64,000 nucleotides of DNA. Origin: Caprella mutica (lineage: Eukaryota; Arthropoda; Malacostraca; Amphipoda; Caprellidae). This document shows, one piece after another, positions 1-10,700 of the stretch; the stretch's first letter is position 1, and each line of letters starts with the position of its first letter. The translations under genes were made by a program, and so were the position numbers. The stretch spans positions 208,348 through 272,347 of the forward strand of contig CANNZV010001116.1 of assembly GCA_947561585.1 (NCBI GenBank), written 5' to 3'. A model generated the notes under the pieces. The model ran no database searches. It was not told the origin of the DNA and saw nothing but the letters and a program-made list of their open reading frames with translations.

Positions 1-408
1 TAGGTACTATACACTGAGTATAGAGTAAAGCCGTTGCTGCACAATATTTTGTGTAGCAACGGCTCTGTGAGATATTGTCACAAATCGAGTGATTTGTGAC
101 CTTAACGTCATAAAGGCAACACATAAAATAACTTGAGTGGATCCATTACTTTTTTTATAATAGCAATAAATTTCATTATTTTACCTGCAATTGTCTTAAA
201 TATTATTTTGGAGTGTTGTGTTATGATTTCACGCTATCTATTGTCCTTAGTCCCTTACTATATTTAATTTTTGTTTACCGCTATCAAACACTAGATGAAA
301 AAAAAAGACATTTTGGAACAGAAATGTGCTAGTGGTGTATTTTTTTGTAGTAAAATATCTTTGTTAGAAGTGCGAACGTAAAGACTTTTTGAGGGAAGTA
401 CCCACTTA
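1..408. repeat. fold-back repeat fragment (family R5) and hairpin
   Basis: Positions 29-64 form a hairpin: two 14-base arms (left arm agccgttgctgcac, one mismatch) around a short AT loop. From about 79 to 296 the sequence matches 62484-62705 (shared blocks include aatcgagtgatttgtgacc and tcttaaatattattttgg-like text), so this is one arm of a dispersed fold-back element whose fuller copy lies near the right end of the window. No coding sequence seen. Confidence 0.6.
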
Positions 409-647
409 CACTACCGGCCAAAAACTTGGGACAGTTGATAATATGTGTAAGACCAAACTTACACATATTATAACTATCTCTTATGTTGATACTCTGTGTT
501 AATTACAGTTCATTATAAACGATAGGAAAAAAATTATGAGCATTACCATTTTTATTTTGAAATTAAAGAGACCCAAATCGTGGGATAAAACAAAGAAAAT
601 TTGATATAACATCATTAAAATATAAGAATACAAAATTTTGATGGTAT

Positions 648-1672
648 TCAATCAATATCTGGTGACAATACTTTATTTTCTATCATTTCAGCACACCTCC
701 TACTGCAAGATCGAAGGAGATCACGACATTCTTCACGTGAAACTCTTACCCATTCTTCTTGAAGTTTCAGCCACAAATCATTAGTATTGACAGGGTTTCT
801 GGCACTTACACGGTTCCCCAAAGTGGTCCAATTGGGTTTAGGTCAGGACTTTGAGGAGGCAAATCCAAAACATCCACTTTTTGCTCTTTCAAAAATTCCA
901 TTACATGCTTAGCCTTGTGGCAAGAGGCGTTAGGCTGCATGAAAATTGGGTTTTCGCACTCATAATTTCGAGGTATTGGAATGACATGATCTCTCAACAG
1001 GTTTTTGTATATTCGTCCATTAACTCTGGTGGTAAGACGGACCAGATCAGTTGTTATAAACCAAGAAATCATCCCGAACACCATTATGCTACCCCTAGTC
1101 CCCCACCAAACTTGACCGTTTTCTTCGTACATTTTTTATTTAACCTTTCGCCAACAAACCTTCTTACTAATTTCTTCTCTTCAGATCCAAACGCATTAAA
1201 CTTACCTTCATCAGAAAAAGAAAAACAGATCGCAAAGATAATCTGTCCACAACACATGATCTTGAGCAAAGCTTAATATGCGTTTCTTGTTCTTGTTGCT
1301 TATCAACGGCTTCTTCGCCGGTGATCTCGCAAACAAACCAATTTCATTCTGACGTCTTGATATTGTTTTACGAGATGCTTTGATGTCGTGAGAGGCCTGT
1401 ACTTCACACGAGAAATGCTGACAGCTGTCAGAAACCGACCAATCAGTACCATCTTCTTTTAATCACTCGATCTTGTCTAGGAGAAGTTATTCGAGGTCTG
1501 CCACTTTTTTTGGGTGGTAAAATTTTCCCAGTATTCTTGAAATCCTTTATAATTCTCCCGACGGCACTTTTCGACTTCTTCAAGTCATCAGCTATCTTTC
1601 GTATTGAATGATTCCTTCCATGAAGTTTAATAATTGATTTTTTTTGACCGAAGAATCAATTTTAGGTGTCAT
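648..1672 (-). pseudogene. Tc1-family transposase pseudogene
   Basis: Read on the minus strand from a start at 1670-1672, three frames together give a Tc1 transposase. The N-terminal helix-turn-helix (IADDLKKSKSAVGRIIKDF, about 1660-1480) is followed by a block with the first catalytic aspartate (FSDEGKFNAFGSE) and VGERLNKKCTKKTVKFGGG (1269-1084), then a C-terminal block ending DLPPQSPDLNPI (1132-806), and a stop at 648-650. It is broken by frameshifts, one at a run of A after the start. Two catalytic positions are lost: the usual QxDNA motif reads MQPNA, and the glutamate of the usual NPIEHLW reads glycine (NPIGPLW). It cannot be active. Confidence 0.88.
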
Positions 1673-1728
1673 GTCGATGGTGGAACCGGCTGCAATGACT
1701 ATACAGTACAGTAACGTAATCGACTTAT

Positions 1729-2280
1729 TACCTTCGCAATCTTGCGGAAGGTTATATTTTCATCGGAATTTATTTATTTATTTATCATCTTGTTATTCGC
1801 TTAACTGAAAAAGTGTAAAACCAAATTGCCTGAAATTTGGTGAAACGATTGGTCCGTGTCCAGTGACCTGCTGCTAGAATTTTGGGAGTGACCCGGTCAA
1901 AGGTCAAGGTCATGGTCATTTATAACTCAAAAAGTTTTGCACCATATTGCATGAAACTTGGTGGGACGATTGGCCAATATACAGGAACCATTTTGTTACA
2001 TTTTGGGAGCGATATCAAGGTCAAGGCCATTTATAACTCATTGAGACGATTGTCCAATTTGATGAGACGATTGGACAATGTCCAGGAACCATCTGGTAGA
2101 ATTTTTGGGAGCGATCCGGTCAAAGTCATTTATAAATCAATAACTCAAAAAGTATTGAACCAATTTGCATGGAACTTGGTGGGACGATTGATTATTATCC
2201 AGTAAGCAGTTTCTTAAATTTTATGAGAGAATGGGTCAAAGCGGAGGCGAAGGTATGCACTCTACCGAGTGCACATAATC
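1729..2280 (+). repeat. interspersed repeat G1, copy 1, nested in the Tc1 element
   Basis: About 550 bp starting attaccttcgcaatcttgcg and ending near gagtgcacataatctag. The interior repeats phrases such as ggtcaaggtcatttataact and gaaacttggtgggacgattgg two to three times. The same element recurs at 41322-41797 (reverse complement), about 51838-52165, and 57085-59200. It separates the Tc1 start codon from the right Tc1 TIR, so it inserted into that transposon. It has a conserved 3' end (gctctac, gagtgcacataat) and a 5' hairpin (accttcgca / tgcggaaggt). Class not assigned. Confidence 0.75.
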
Positions 2281-2534
2281 TAGTTCTTAATTGTTGTTCT
2301 CAAACTCACTACACATTCCAGAATAAACAATTTCCTTTCTTTTGGCCACTTTAATTTCAAAATAAAAATTGAAATGCTCATAATTTTTTCTATCCTCTAT
2401 AATGAAATGTAATTAGGACAGTATCAACATAAAAAATAGTTACTATGTGTGTAAGTTTTATCTTATCCCCGTTGAATATTCTGGAGAAATTGAAAAAAAA
2501 ACTATACTGTCCCAAATTTTTGGCCAGTAGAGTA

Positions 2535-2922
2535 TGTATGTAAAGAAAAAACTTGAAATATTAATTATTATTCATGTAAATTAACAATAACAGCAAAATA
2601 TATATCATTAGTGAGTTTAAAAAAAAAATTATTTGCATTACAATTGTTATTTGAAAGAAACTTTGATTATTATGGAATAGTTTCTCTTGAGTCTATTTCA
2701 TACTCATTTTCAATAGAGAAGCTAAATAATAGAAAAGAAACTTTCACGTTGAATATTATATTTTGCTTAATCTTTCAACTTCTGTTGCCTTTGTACTAAA
2801 TTTATTTCAATTTCTAGGAGTCATTTCAAGAGGTAATAGTGTATGTTATATAGTGTTTTACTTCTTTCTATGCCAAATTAGGCCACTAATATATTTAGTC
2901 TGAGGCTACGAACTACTGCAGT
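2535..2922. other. AT-rich upstream region of COX20
   Basis: No recognised element. It holds AT-rich low-complexity sequence and must contain the COX20 promoter and 5' UTR just before 2923, but no convincing TATA or initiator could be singled out by eye. Confidence 0.4.
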
Positions 2923-2940
2923 ATGGACGAACAAGAACAA
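2923..2940 (+). CDS. COX20: COX20 exon 1 (start, 6 codons)
   Basis: ATG at 2923-2925 encodes MDEQEQ, followed directly by a GTGAGT donor at 2941. The phase (0) matches exon 2. A short, charged first exon suits the poorly conserved N terminus of COX20. The choice rests on donor, phase and position, not on strong similarity, so another upstream start is possible. Confidence 0.65.
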
Positions 2941-5768
2941 GTGAGTAAATAAAGCTGGTATAACTACACACCATCCCAGTGAGAAAGTTTGGTGGGGTCA
3001 AGGAAGATGTAACCTCTCTTACTCTTCTGTGAACCCACCATAACTTTCTGTCTGGGAAGAGCTTGATTTCAACAATACACAGATATAATAAAATTTAATT
3101 GGACCCAATTGGATACACCAATATTGTCTTGACGATCATCTAAAAAGATAGTAAATAACCACAATGGATGATAGAATTCAATGGTAAAAACCTCCCCGTT
3201 ACGTCTACCTTATTTGAATTACAATTTATGATAATAATTTACCCTATCATAATTTATTCATTTCAATGCTATTAAATTTTGTTCCCTCAAATTGGGTTAG
3301 AATATGTAACAGAAGATTATGTGAAAAAATTGTAGCTTCTAGAATTGTTCATCCAGATTCTAGAGCAGTGTTTCTTGAACTGTGGATAAAATACCCTAGC
3401 AGGGTAGTGTAAATATTTTATAGGGTAAAGAATAAATTGTAGTTTTTGTTTATTTTCTATTAGTTGGTTACGCTACTTACTTTCCAGCAATATTTTCAGT
3501 CCTTATTTCATTGAAGTGTAGCTTTTTAGTAATAAATATTATTTAATACTTTAACAGTATTTTTTATTTTTAAATATTCCAAGAAACTTAGTATAGGGTA
3601 GCTAATGAAATTATTTAAGTAGGTAACGTCCGAAGAAACTTACCAACTTTTAATAAACTCTGTTAGACTAAACTTTGTAAACTGTTCTCCTGAAATTAAT
3701 ATCATATGTAGGTATACTTTGGTACTAGAAACCCTAACTGACGGGTTATTTTTGTTCAATAGAAAATTAACCTTAAAATGGTAAGTCATAGAAGAGGTAG
3801 TCAAATCACTGTACAGTAAGAAAATTTGGTTAACTCTATTAGATTGATGTCAGTTAATTATGCCTTTATTTATCCCAGGGCCCCGCAGTGGTGGGAAGGG
3901 GCCTCTCAAAGATTCCCTGCTTCAGAAACACTTTCCTCGCTAGCATCACCTCAGGCCTCTCAGCAACACTCGCTACTTTCCTTTTTACTTCAAAAACTAG
4001 AAAATCTATAAAAGTTGGCTTATGGACGTACACAGGCGTCACTATTTGTTACTGGTGAGTGCCGTTGATTACAATTAACGCATTTCCTCCGTTCAATTTA
4101 ATTATAGTCACTGATCTGTTAAATTTACTTACCAATTAGCTATCTGGTGTTAGTTTAACTTTTCTTTCGTTAGTTTCTATAGCAGATAATTTACCTACTA
4201 GATGCATGTCAACTCTCACGGGTTAAGGTCAATACTTTATCGTTCAGCAAACAGGTTTTCATACTTCAGATTGACAAATAACAATGAAATAAGTGACTAA
4301 ATATGCCTGGGAACTTGCCTGAAAAACTGTCATCAGTTTCAAAATAAACATATTGCAATTTAATTTGTCCGTCTTTTCAATTTGTGCCTAACTTTCTTCT
4401 GCAATACTATTCTGTTTGAATTGTATTTGACCCCAGGGGCTCTATCCTGAAGCTGTCTGTGGTGGATGGAAGAGTTATAGAGTTGTATTTCATATTTACC
4501 ATGTTTGTATTATTTTGTTTATGCTACTTGTATTCTATTAGATTTCAAGGTAGACTCATAGGCTTCATTTTCTATCACCTCTTCATTTTCCTTTTACACC
4601 CGTGCTTGTGTCCCTTTTCGTCGGATTCCAACTGAGTTTAGGTGACTTTGTTCATAGAGCTACTTTCTATTGACTACTTTTTTAAAATCACTTGTACGGG
4701 TGTCCCAAAAAAAACGATACCCAAATTTTGATGGCTGTAATTCAAAAACTATCAAACTTACAAAAAATTGGATAATCATATTTTGTTTCTCAACATTTTT
4801 TCTATCTCTGCAAAATTTTAGATGAATCGATTCAACAGTTCCAATCGTTACGATGGTTCAAGGCGATAATGCCTATTACCGAATAGCACATTTCGTCCTG
4901 AACCCAACAGGTTTGATTAATTCTGTTTCTATGTGTTTCTTGAAGTCTTTGAACGATCCTGTAATATAATGGATCAAGGTATTCGACTCCATTTAAGTTT
5001 TTTTATAAATAAAGACCGTGTACACTGCCATTGCCACTAAGTCCCATAAGCACAGATATAATTTCTATCGTGAAATTACGTCAAGATTGAAATTAGGATG
5101 TTGGTTCTTCTGTGTATGTGTACGAAAACGTTATAATTAAATATTTTACCATCCAAATGAAAAGCAGTCTCATTGCCAATCACAATATCGTTCACAAACC
5201 GGACATTTCTTTGCAAATAACATTGAGCAAAATTCAGCAGCAAAGGAAGATCGTATCGATCTTGTAAGGATGTCACTTCAAATCCCAAGTTACAATTTTG
5301 TTGAATGCAAATTTAGTAACATCTAACCACTTTTCACAGCAGTGATTTTCAAATTACTGAAAGTGCGCAAGTAGGTTTTTAGTCTCGGTCACTAAAATTA
5401 CTGCTTTTAAAGAAAATGGTTGAATTGATTTATCTGAAATGTTGAGAAACAAAATGTGATTTACCAACTTTTTGTAAGTTGATTAGTTTTTGAATTACAG
5501 CTATCGAAATTTGAGCATCTGTGTTTTTTTGGGACACCCTGTATAGTTGTATTTAACTTCTTTTTTTGGTCTGTCATGACCAAAATTTATACATCAGAAT
5601 AACTTCTTACAACTAGTGCTTGAAATGATTTTCTTACTGTATTTTCTACCTGGCAGGTTCCACTGCCGCTACAATCATGCGGTTCAGAAGTTCAATAACC
5701 AGAAGATAACTAGCGCCTTACTAGACTACCAGATGAAAGAAGCTACTGGTAGAAACAAGGAGGAGTGA
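2923..5768 (+). CDS. COX20: COX20, cytochrome c oxidase assembly factor (three coding exons)
   Basis: Joined exons 2923-2940, 3879-4054 and 5657-5768 encode 101 aa in one frame. COX20 (FAM36A) is a small two-helix inner mitochondrial membrane protein that chaperones newly made COX2 and helps its copper loading during complex IV assembly. Diagnostic pieces: SKIPCFRNTF before the first hydrophobic segment (residues about 15-40), FLFTSKTRKS in the loop, a second hydrophobic segment, then WFHCRYNHA, near-identical to the human WFHCRYN signature, and a charged tail ending RNKEE. Splice phases agree: exon 1 ends in phase 0 and exon 2 leaves two bases that complete the Trp codon with exon 3. Family proteins are about 100-120 aa, so this is full length. 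It converges on PTPN9. Intron 2 holds a mariner remnant. Exon 1 is the least certain part. Confidence 0.92.
2941..3878. other. COX20 intron 1
   Basis: Begins GTGAGT and ends TATCCCAG. Contains an imperfect inverted repeat at about 2971-3059 (arms catcccagtgagaaagtt and its partner ending aactttctgtctggga), a small MITE-like hairpin. The rest is AT-rich with no recognised feature. Confidence 0.55.
3879..4054 (+). CDS. COX20: COX20 exon 2
   Basis: Acceptor TATCCCAG and donor GTGAGT bound 176 bases: 58 codons plus two bases. It encodes the first membrane segment, the FLFTSK loop and most of the second segment. GC content is visibly higher than in the flanks, as expected for coding sequence here. 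Confidence 0.93.
4565..4680 (-). repeat. dispersed repeat R1, fragment in COX20 intron 2
   Basis: The stretch with ctatcacctcttcattttcc and cgtgcttgtgtcccttttcg is the reverse complement of repeats at 18590-18920, 21340-21690 and 30125-30440 (which read gaggaaaatgaagaggtgat on the + strand). Partial, about 110 bp. Relative to the host gene it has the same sense as the PTPN9 copies. Confidence 0.6.
4697..5541 (-). mobile_element. mariner-like DNA transposon remnant
   Basis: The terminal inverted repeats are about 110 bp long. The left starts cgggtgtcccaaaaaaa and the right, in reverse complement, starts cagggtgtcccaaaaaaa; both continue through ctgtaattcaaaaact and ttttgtttctcaacatt. TA flanks both ends (4695-4696 and 5542-5543). 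At 845 bp it is shorter than an intact mariner (about 1.3 kb), so it is internally deleted. It lies in COX20 intron 2. Confidence 0.82.
5076..5288 (-). pseudogene. mariner-type transposase fragment
   Basis: About 70 codons stay open. The piece IGNETAFHLDGKIFNYNV resembles the catalytic block of mariner-type transposases (usually SDEA.FHL.G.VN..N), with the catalytic aspartate replaced by asparagine. It is surrounded by the TIRs of the 4697-5541 element, which supports the call. It is non-functional. Confidence 0.6.
5657..5768 (+). CDS. COX20: COX20 exon 3 (stop)
   Basis: The acceptor CTACCTGGCAG precedes 112 bases. The first base completes the Trp codon begun in exon 2, followed by FHCRYNHAVQKFNNQKI, a polar tail and TGA at 5766-5768. 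FHCRYN is the most conserved COX20 motif. Confidence 0.93.
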
Positions 5769-7234
5769 CTGTAAATTGGGGTGTATGCAAGGGTATATTT
5801 TTTTCATAATTAAATAGTTGAAAATATAAACAACTTTTCATTCAGATATTTTAATGATGCATGACTAGTATATACAAAATGTAAAGATACTACCATCTTT
5901 GGTTGATATCAAACAATATTATTATCTATGTTGATGTGAAAAATTTCTTAACATGAGTTATATTTAATGAACTTACTGATTATTAGGTGGAGGCATCTAA
6001 TGTACATATTATTAATCGTCTATTAATCCTTAGCATTTGATACAACAAGACCGTATTGATGATACAGACCAATACATATCACTTATACCAAAATATCATA
6101 GATATAAAATACATTGAAAATGAATCAGTTGACATACAGATATGTTTAGAATTATCATCTATATACACATAAAAATTACTTTATTTTTGTTGATAAATGT
6201 GTTATGCCATTAAAAAATAAAGATGGTACAGAAATTATTTAGAAAATTTATATTTGTACATTTTGATTTATCAAGTTTGTAAATGAATTAAGTAGGTATT
6301 AGCTATGCTTACAGCTTTGATAAAACCGTAAGTATAAAACTAATTTTACTAATCACGTCTTAACTATTTTCTCTATGCCGTTTGGTAATAGTGTACAAAG
6401 CCTATTATAAACAAACAATCAGAATTTTCTCAATCAAATTGTACAGTAATACTGCATAGTAAAAAAAAAATTGATATATAATATATAGCTAGTAAGAGAT
6501 TCAATAAATTATATAAATATTCACAATATACAGAAAAATAATTCTATTATCTGTGTTCTTTACGACGTATAAAAGCATATCTGTTTAAAATAGAACTAAG
6601 AGACTGATATGGGTCTATTAGAAGATATTGTATACAAATAATGTCCAGAGTATGAATTAGTCTCAAAGGATTTTGCTCTCATTTGGAATAGAAAAAGAAG
6701 TAAATCATAGGAGGGGATTAATAGTAACCCTGCCTTTATCAGATACCAAAGATTTATAATAAAAATACATAAAATCTGACAGACTGTGAATCGAGGCATT
6801 TCATCGAAATTAATTCATCCAATTGAACAGATATAGATTTTATGGTCTGCGGTTATACGACTAATAAACACCAAATAAAGAATAAAAAGTTAGTTTCAGT
6901 CAAAAGAAAATTGCACATTATTGTCACAGTAAACTCTTCAGACTAAAGTAATTAATAGTAAACTTATTGACGCACATTAACACTGACGCATCGAAATGAA
7001 ATACACTCCACAGGAAGAAAGAAAGAGAAGTAAGAAGCATAGCAAGGAGGTAGGTACTCAATCCGTACAATGGATTAATGCTACTAGTGTACAACAATAA
7101 GAGAGAACAGCTCTCTTGTAGTTCAGATTGAGAGTTTGTCAAAATTTATAGTGATACTGAAATATTGTTGAACCCTACTGCCTCAAACTAGTTACCAATT
7201 GAGCACATTTAGGAAGATCTCTTTAGTCAGCAGG
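5769..7234. other. intergenic region between convergent genes
   Basis: Very AT-rich, with several AATAAA-like words that could serve COX20 polyadenylation (for example near 6215 and 6503). Open frames here are short and hydrophobic, as expected by chance in AT-rich DNA. No gene seen. Confidence 0.5.
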
Positions 7235-7240
7235 TTTATT
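7235..7240 (-). other. candidate PTPN9 polyadenylation signal
   Basis: TTTATT on the + strand reads AATAAA on the minus strand, about 390 bases after the PTPN9 stop. Position is plausible for a 3' UTR end. Other signals further on are possible. Confidence 0.35.
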
Positions 7241-7631
7241 GTCTCGCGCCTTCCACTGTACACTATCATAATTAAGTAAAACAATTGCCAATCACCCAAG
7301 CGTCAAAATTATTTTAAGTCACTTCCCTCCATGTAAAAAGTTGTATTCAATCTTTATAAGGAAATGGTACACAGAGTCGGTAAAAATTTAAGCAATCCGT
7401 CAATTCTATGCCGGAGAGAAGGCACAAATTCTTTAAAAATTATTTTCCGATGCACGGAATAACTATTTCACCCGTCATAATGTCCGAACAAACTAGTTCA
7501 GTAACCTTTGCTTACACGAACAAATTCAAACTGTTCTCCAACACCATTCAGTGCCCTCATACCATCCACTGCAGTCCTTCACACCATCCTCACGCAAACC
7601 AGTTCTCCACATAGTGTCCGTAGGCCCACAG

Positions 7632-7736
7632 CTAGTCCGAGTCGCTGTTGTCCCCTTCAAATCCCGTGAGGTCGGCATCAGTCATTTTACCTGTCGCTAG
7701 AGCGTACTCCAGAAGAGCAAGATGGCAGAACACGTA
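7632..7736 (-). CDS. PTPN9: PTPN9 exon 9 (C terminus, stop)
   Basis: After the acceptor CTGTCCACAG it encodes [17 protein letters not shown] and an acidic tail ending DNSDSD, stop TAG. It follows directly on PDQ of exon 8, like PEQYYFCYKAILEFA in the vertebrate protein. Phase 0. Confidence 0.9.
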   Translation of the reverse strand, partial: YVFCHLALLEYALATGKMTDADLTGFEGDNSDSD

Positions 7737-10700
7737 CTGTGGACAGAAAACAACACACAGTGAAGCAAACAGTAGCAAGATATACAGAGAACTTTTAAAA
7801 GAATGTACGGTGTTGTCGTATTACCTGATCAGGCATTTGAATGCTGAAGGCTCTCTGTGATCGTATTTTCTCGACAGTTCCCTTGACATCAATGGCCCCC
7901 ACATCTTCCAGTCGTCTGATGCAGATGTCCAGAGTGCAGAATGTACCTGTTCTTCCAATGCCAGCACTGCAGTGCACTACAATAGGGGGCCCAAGCTCGT
8001 GACCTTTCCAGTTGGTGCCCAAGTCAGAGGTGCGAGAGGCCTGCAATGGAGTTACAGAGAAAATGGATTTAATTCACAGTATCTACTGAAGTTATATAAT
8101 ATTAAAGCACATCATCTTACAATTTTAACTATTTGGAGCTGCTGAGTGAGATGAGTACTGAAAATAATAATTGTAATACAAGAACTTTCATATCTTATTA
8201 ATTAGCTACTTAGAATTTCTAAGATACAATTATACATAACATTCATGATCTTCTTCGTTACAGAATTAACTTATTGGTACGCATTTGTACCACGATGCGT
8301 TTTACTGATAGACAGAGTTGTACACTGTCAATATTTTAAAGCCAAATTAAATTGTGACAATGTGAACTACAATTACACCATTGATTTTATCATACAGACA
8401 TTATCAATAGGTAAACACAGAGATACTCAGCTCCTCTCGCTATCATGCACATGTCATACAGAAGCAATAATGTAAACTGGTAATTTTGGGAAATTCAGTT
8501 AGGATGGACATTGTTTTGAACATATGTAGTCAAGGTGTTGAAGCACGCCTATCAAATACAATTTGTTTTTATCTTCAACAGAAGACACTTTTACAAGAAC
8601 TACCTACTAATAGGACCTCACGTATTTCAATAAATTATTTATTATTCATTCATAGATTATTATCAATTGGATGGTTTAGTATCCATGCTGCTTCTATTCA
8701 TTCGTAGAATGGTTCCATAGGAGTAAAAAAAAATCATATTTTCCTCATCTAGAATGGTAGAAGCCAAATTACCGATATTAAGTCACTAGACTATTGCCTC
8801 TTACCTGAGTGACCCTGACAGTCTCTAGGAAGTTTAGCATAGCTAGTGCAGACTCTGGCACACCATAGTCAGGCCAAGAGGAGAACTGGAAGTGAGACAG
8901 CAGTCTACTCTCCCCACTGATGGTGTCTGTTATCTTCAGTATGGTGGTGATGAAGTCAGACTCGCTGGAGATGCTAACACACGATACGGAGTGGAGGGGG
9001 AAACGCATCACATTTCCTGAAATAAAAAGGTACATTAATTTACGCTATAGCCATTTAATAATTAAAAGGGAATTATTTATCAGAAAATTGTCATTTTTAT
9101 TTTTATCAAGTTAAGTAGAATCAATAATTTAATCTATGGCCCTGTTTAATTGAATGAAATTTATTTCAAAGTGCATTATTTTAGTTACTCTATATTTCTT
9201 TGATATAGCTAACTTGAATATAGAAAGTGAAACATTACATCAGTATTCTGCTAATTATTGTTCAGTGGAAACTCAGACTAATAATAATTATGCAGTGACG
9301 AGGATATTAGAAGTTAGATGCGCTAATAATAGCTATCTAACATCAGAGCACAAAAATGAAGACACCAGAACACAAATAGTTACTCAATATACGAGACATT
9401 ACAGCTCACCTTCAGTCTCTGGCCAATACTGTCCACACTTTGTCCTGCCCCTCTCCACCACCCTTGTGGTCATCACTACCACCACCACACGCTGCTCCCA
9501 CACCAACCGCCAGAAGTCGGGGGAGGTGTGCGGTAGGGGACCTGAGTAACAATTAACTATTTAAAATATCATTGCAAGTGCTAAAAGGAAGTATGAAAGT
9601 TAGTTCACCACGAGAACGCTAATATCACTTTTTTTATACAAAAACAAAGAAAAGGATGGAAAATTATTTATTAAAACCTTTACAATAAGGAAATTAAAAA
9701 AAATGAGGAGTGTAATATTTGGATCTCGTGTTAATTAGCTAAATTCTTTGGCTAGATTAAAAAGTTGTTCGTTGTAATAGTGTTGTTCTTACCCTGTGTG
9801 GATATGAAGGCATTCTTCTGGTTGTACCCATCCACGAAGTTAGCGTTAATGTAGTCGTTCTGCTTCTCCTCGGTAGGGTCCGCTAGCACCACTCTGCTGT
9901 GGTCCAGACACAACACGTCAGTGTATCTGTTCTTGAGTTGGTTGCATCGACGCCTGGCAGGAAAAACAACAGACCATCAATTCATTGCTAGAGAGATGTG
10001 AAAGTGTACTCAAGAAATAGACTCCATTTTTAATTAAAATGACAAGTTTTAGTCATATTACAGCGAGATACCAAAGGGATGCATATTTAATTAGCTGTAA
10101 CACTTGCAAGAAAATGGTTCTATCACTGTGGGAAATCATAAAGGTTAGGTTTCTGTGATATCTACCCATAGAAATTAGTTCTCCAATATTTGTAACATGA
10201 GTAGTTGAATATTATTCGAATACAATTTAACTGAATGAGAGAAGCTTTCTCAAAATGTGAGTGAGTACTTTATTGAGGAAACTGCCATCTTCAAAGTGAA
10301 TTGTTTTAATGCATTATTTGTGATAGAGCTAATATTCATTGACTAACTTATCAAAGAGTTCATAAAGAATGCCATATTGCTTTACACACCTGCTGTTCTC
10401 GAAAGTACCGACGGGGGGCGTGTTCTTGATCTGCATGTAGTCAGTGTGGAGGCCAAGTCTCGCCTTGTGCTTCAGATGCTCCACAAACTGATCCAGAGTG
10501 AAGCCATCGCAGGTGGAGGTATGGAGCGACTCCTCCAGACTGGCTTGCTCCACTGAGCACAGAGTGGATTCACCTGCACTACGGATAGATTCCCCATTAG
10601 TCTGGACACTGTTCACCACCTCTCTCTTAGTCTCCGTGTTCCCCATTACTTCAGAGTCTGTTGTCTCTGATATCAAAGATGTTTTCTCTGCTCTCATGTC

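Larger units (their letters stand above)
409..2532 (-). mobile_element. Tc1-like DNA transposon, inactive, with nested repeat
   Basis: The ends are inverted repeats: the left begins cactaccggccaaaaa and the right, read in reverse complement, begins ctctactggccaaaaa. Similarity continues for roughly 170 bp at both ends (about 409-580 and 2345-2532), so the TIRs are long. TA dinucleotides flank both ends (407-408 and 2533-2534), the target duplication expected for Tc1/mariner. Without the nested repeat at about 1729-2280 the element is close to 1.6 kb, the usual Tc1 size. The transposase frame is broken, so it is a fossil. Confidence 0.88.

Noticed and set aside
851..1276. 141-codon + strand frame
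   Set aside because: Antisense to the Tc1 transposase pseudogene, which explains the region better.
9154..9549. 131-codon + strand frame
   Set aside because: Shadow overlapping PTPN9 exon 6 and its intron on the opposite strand.
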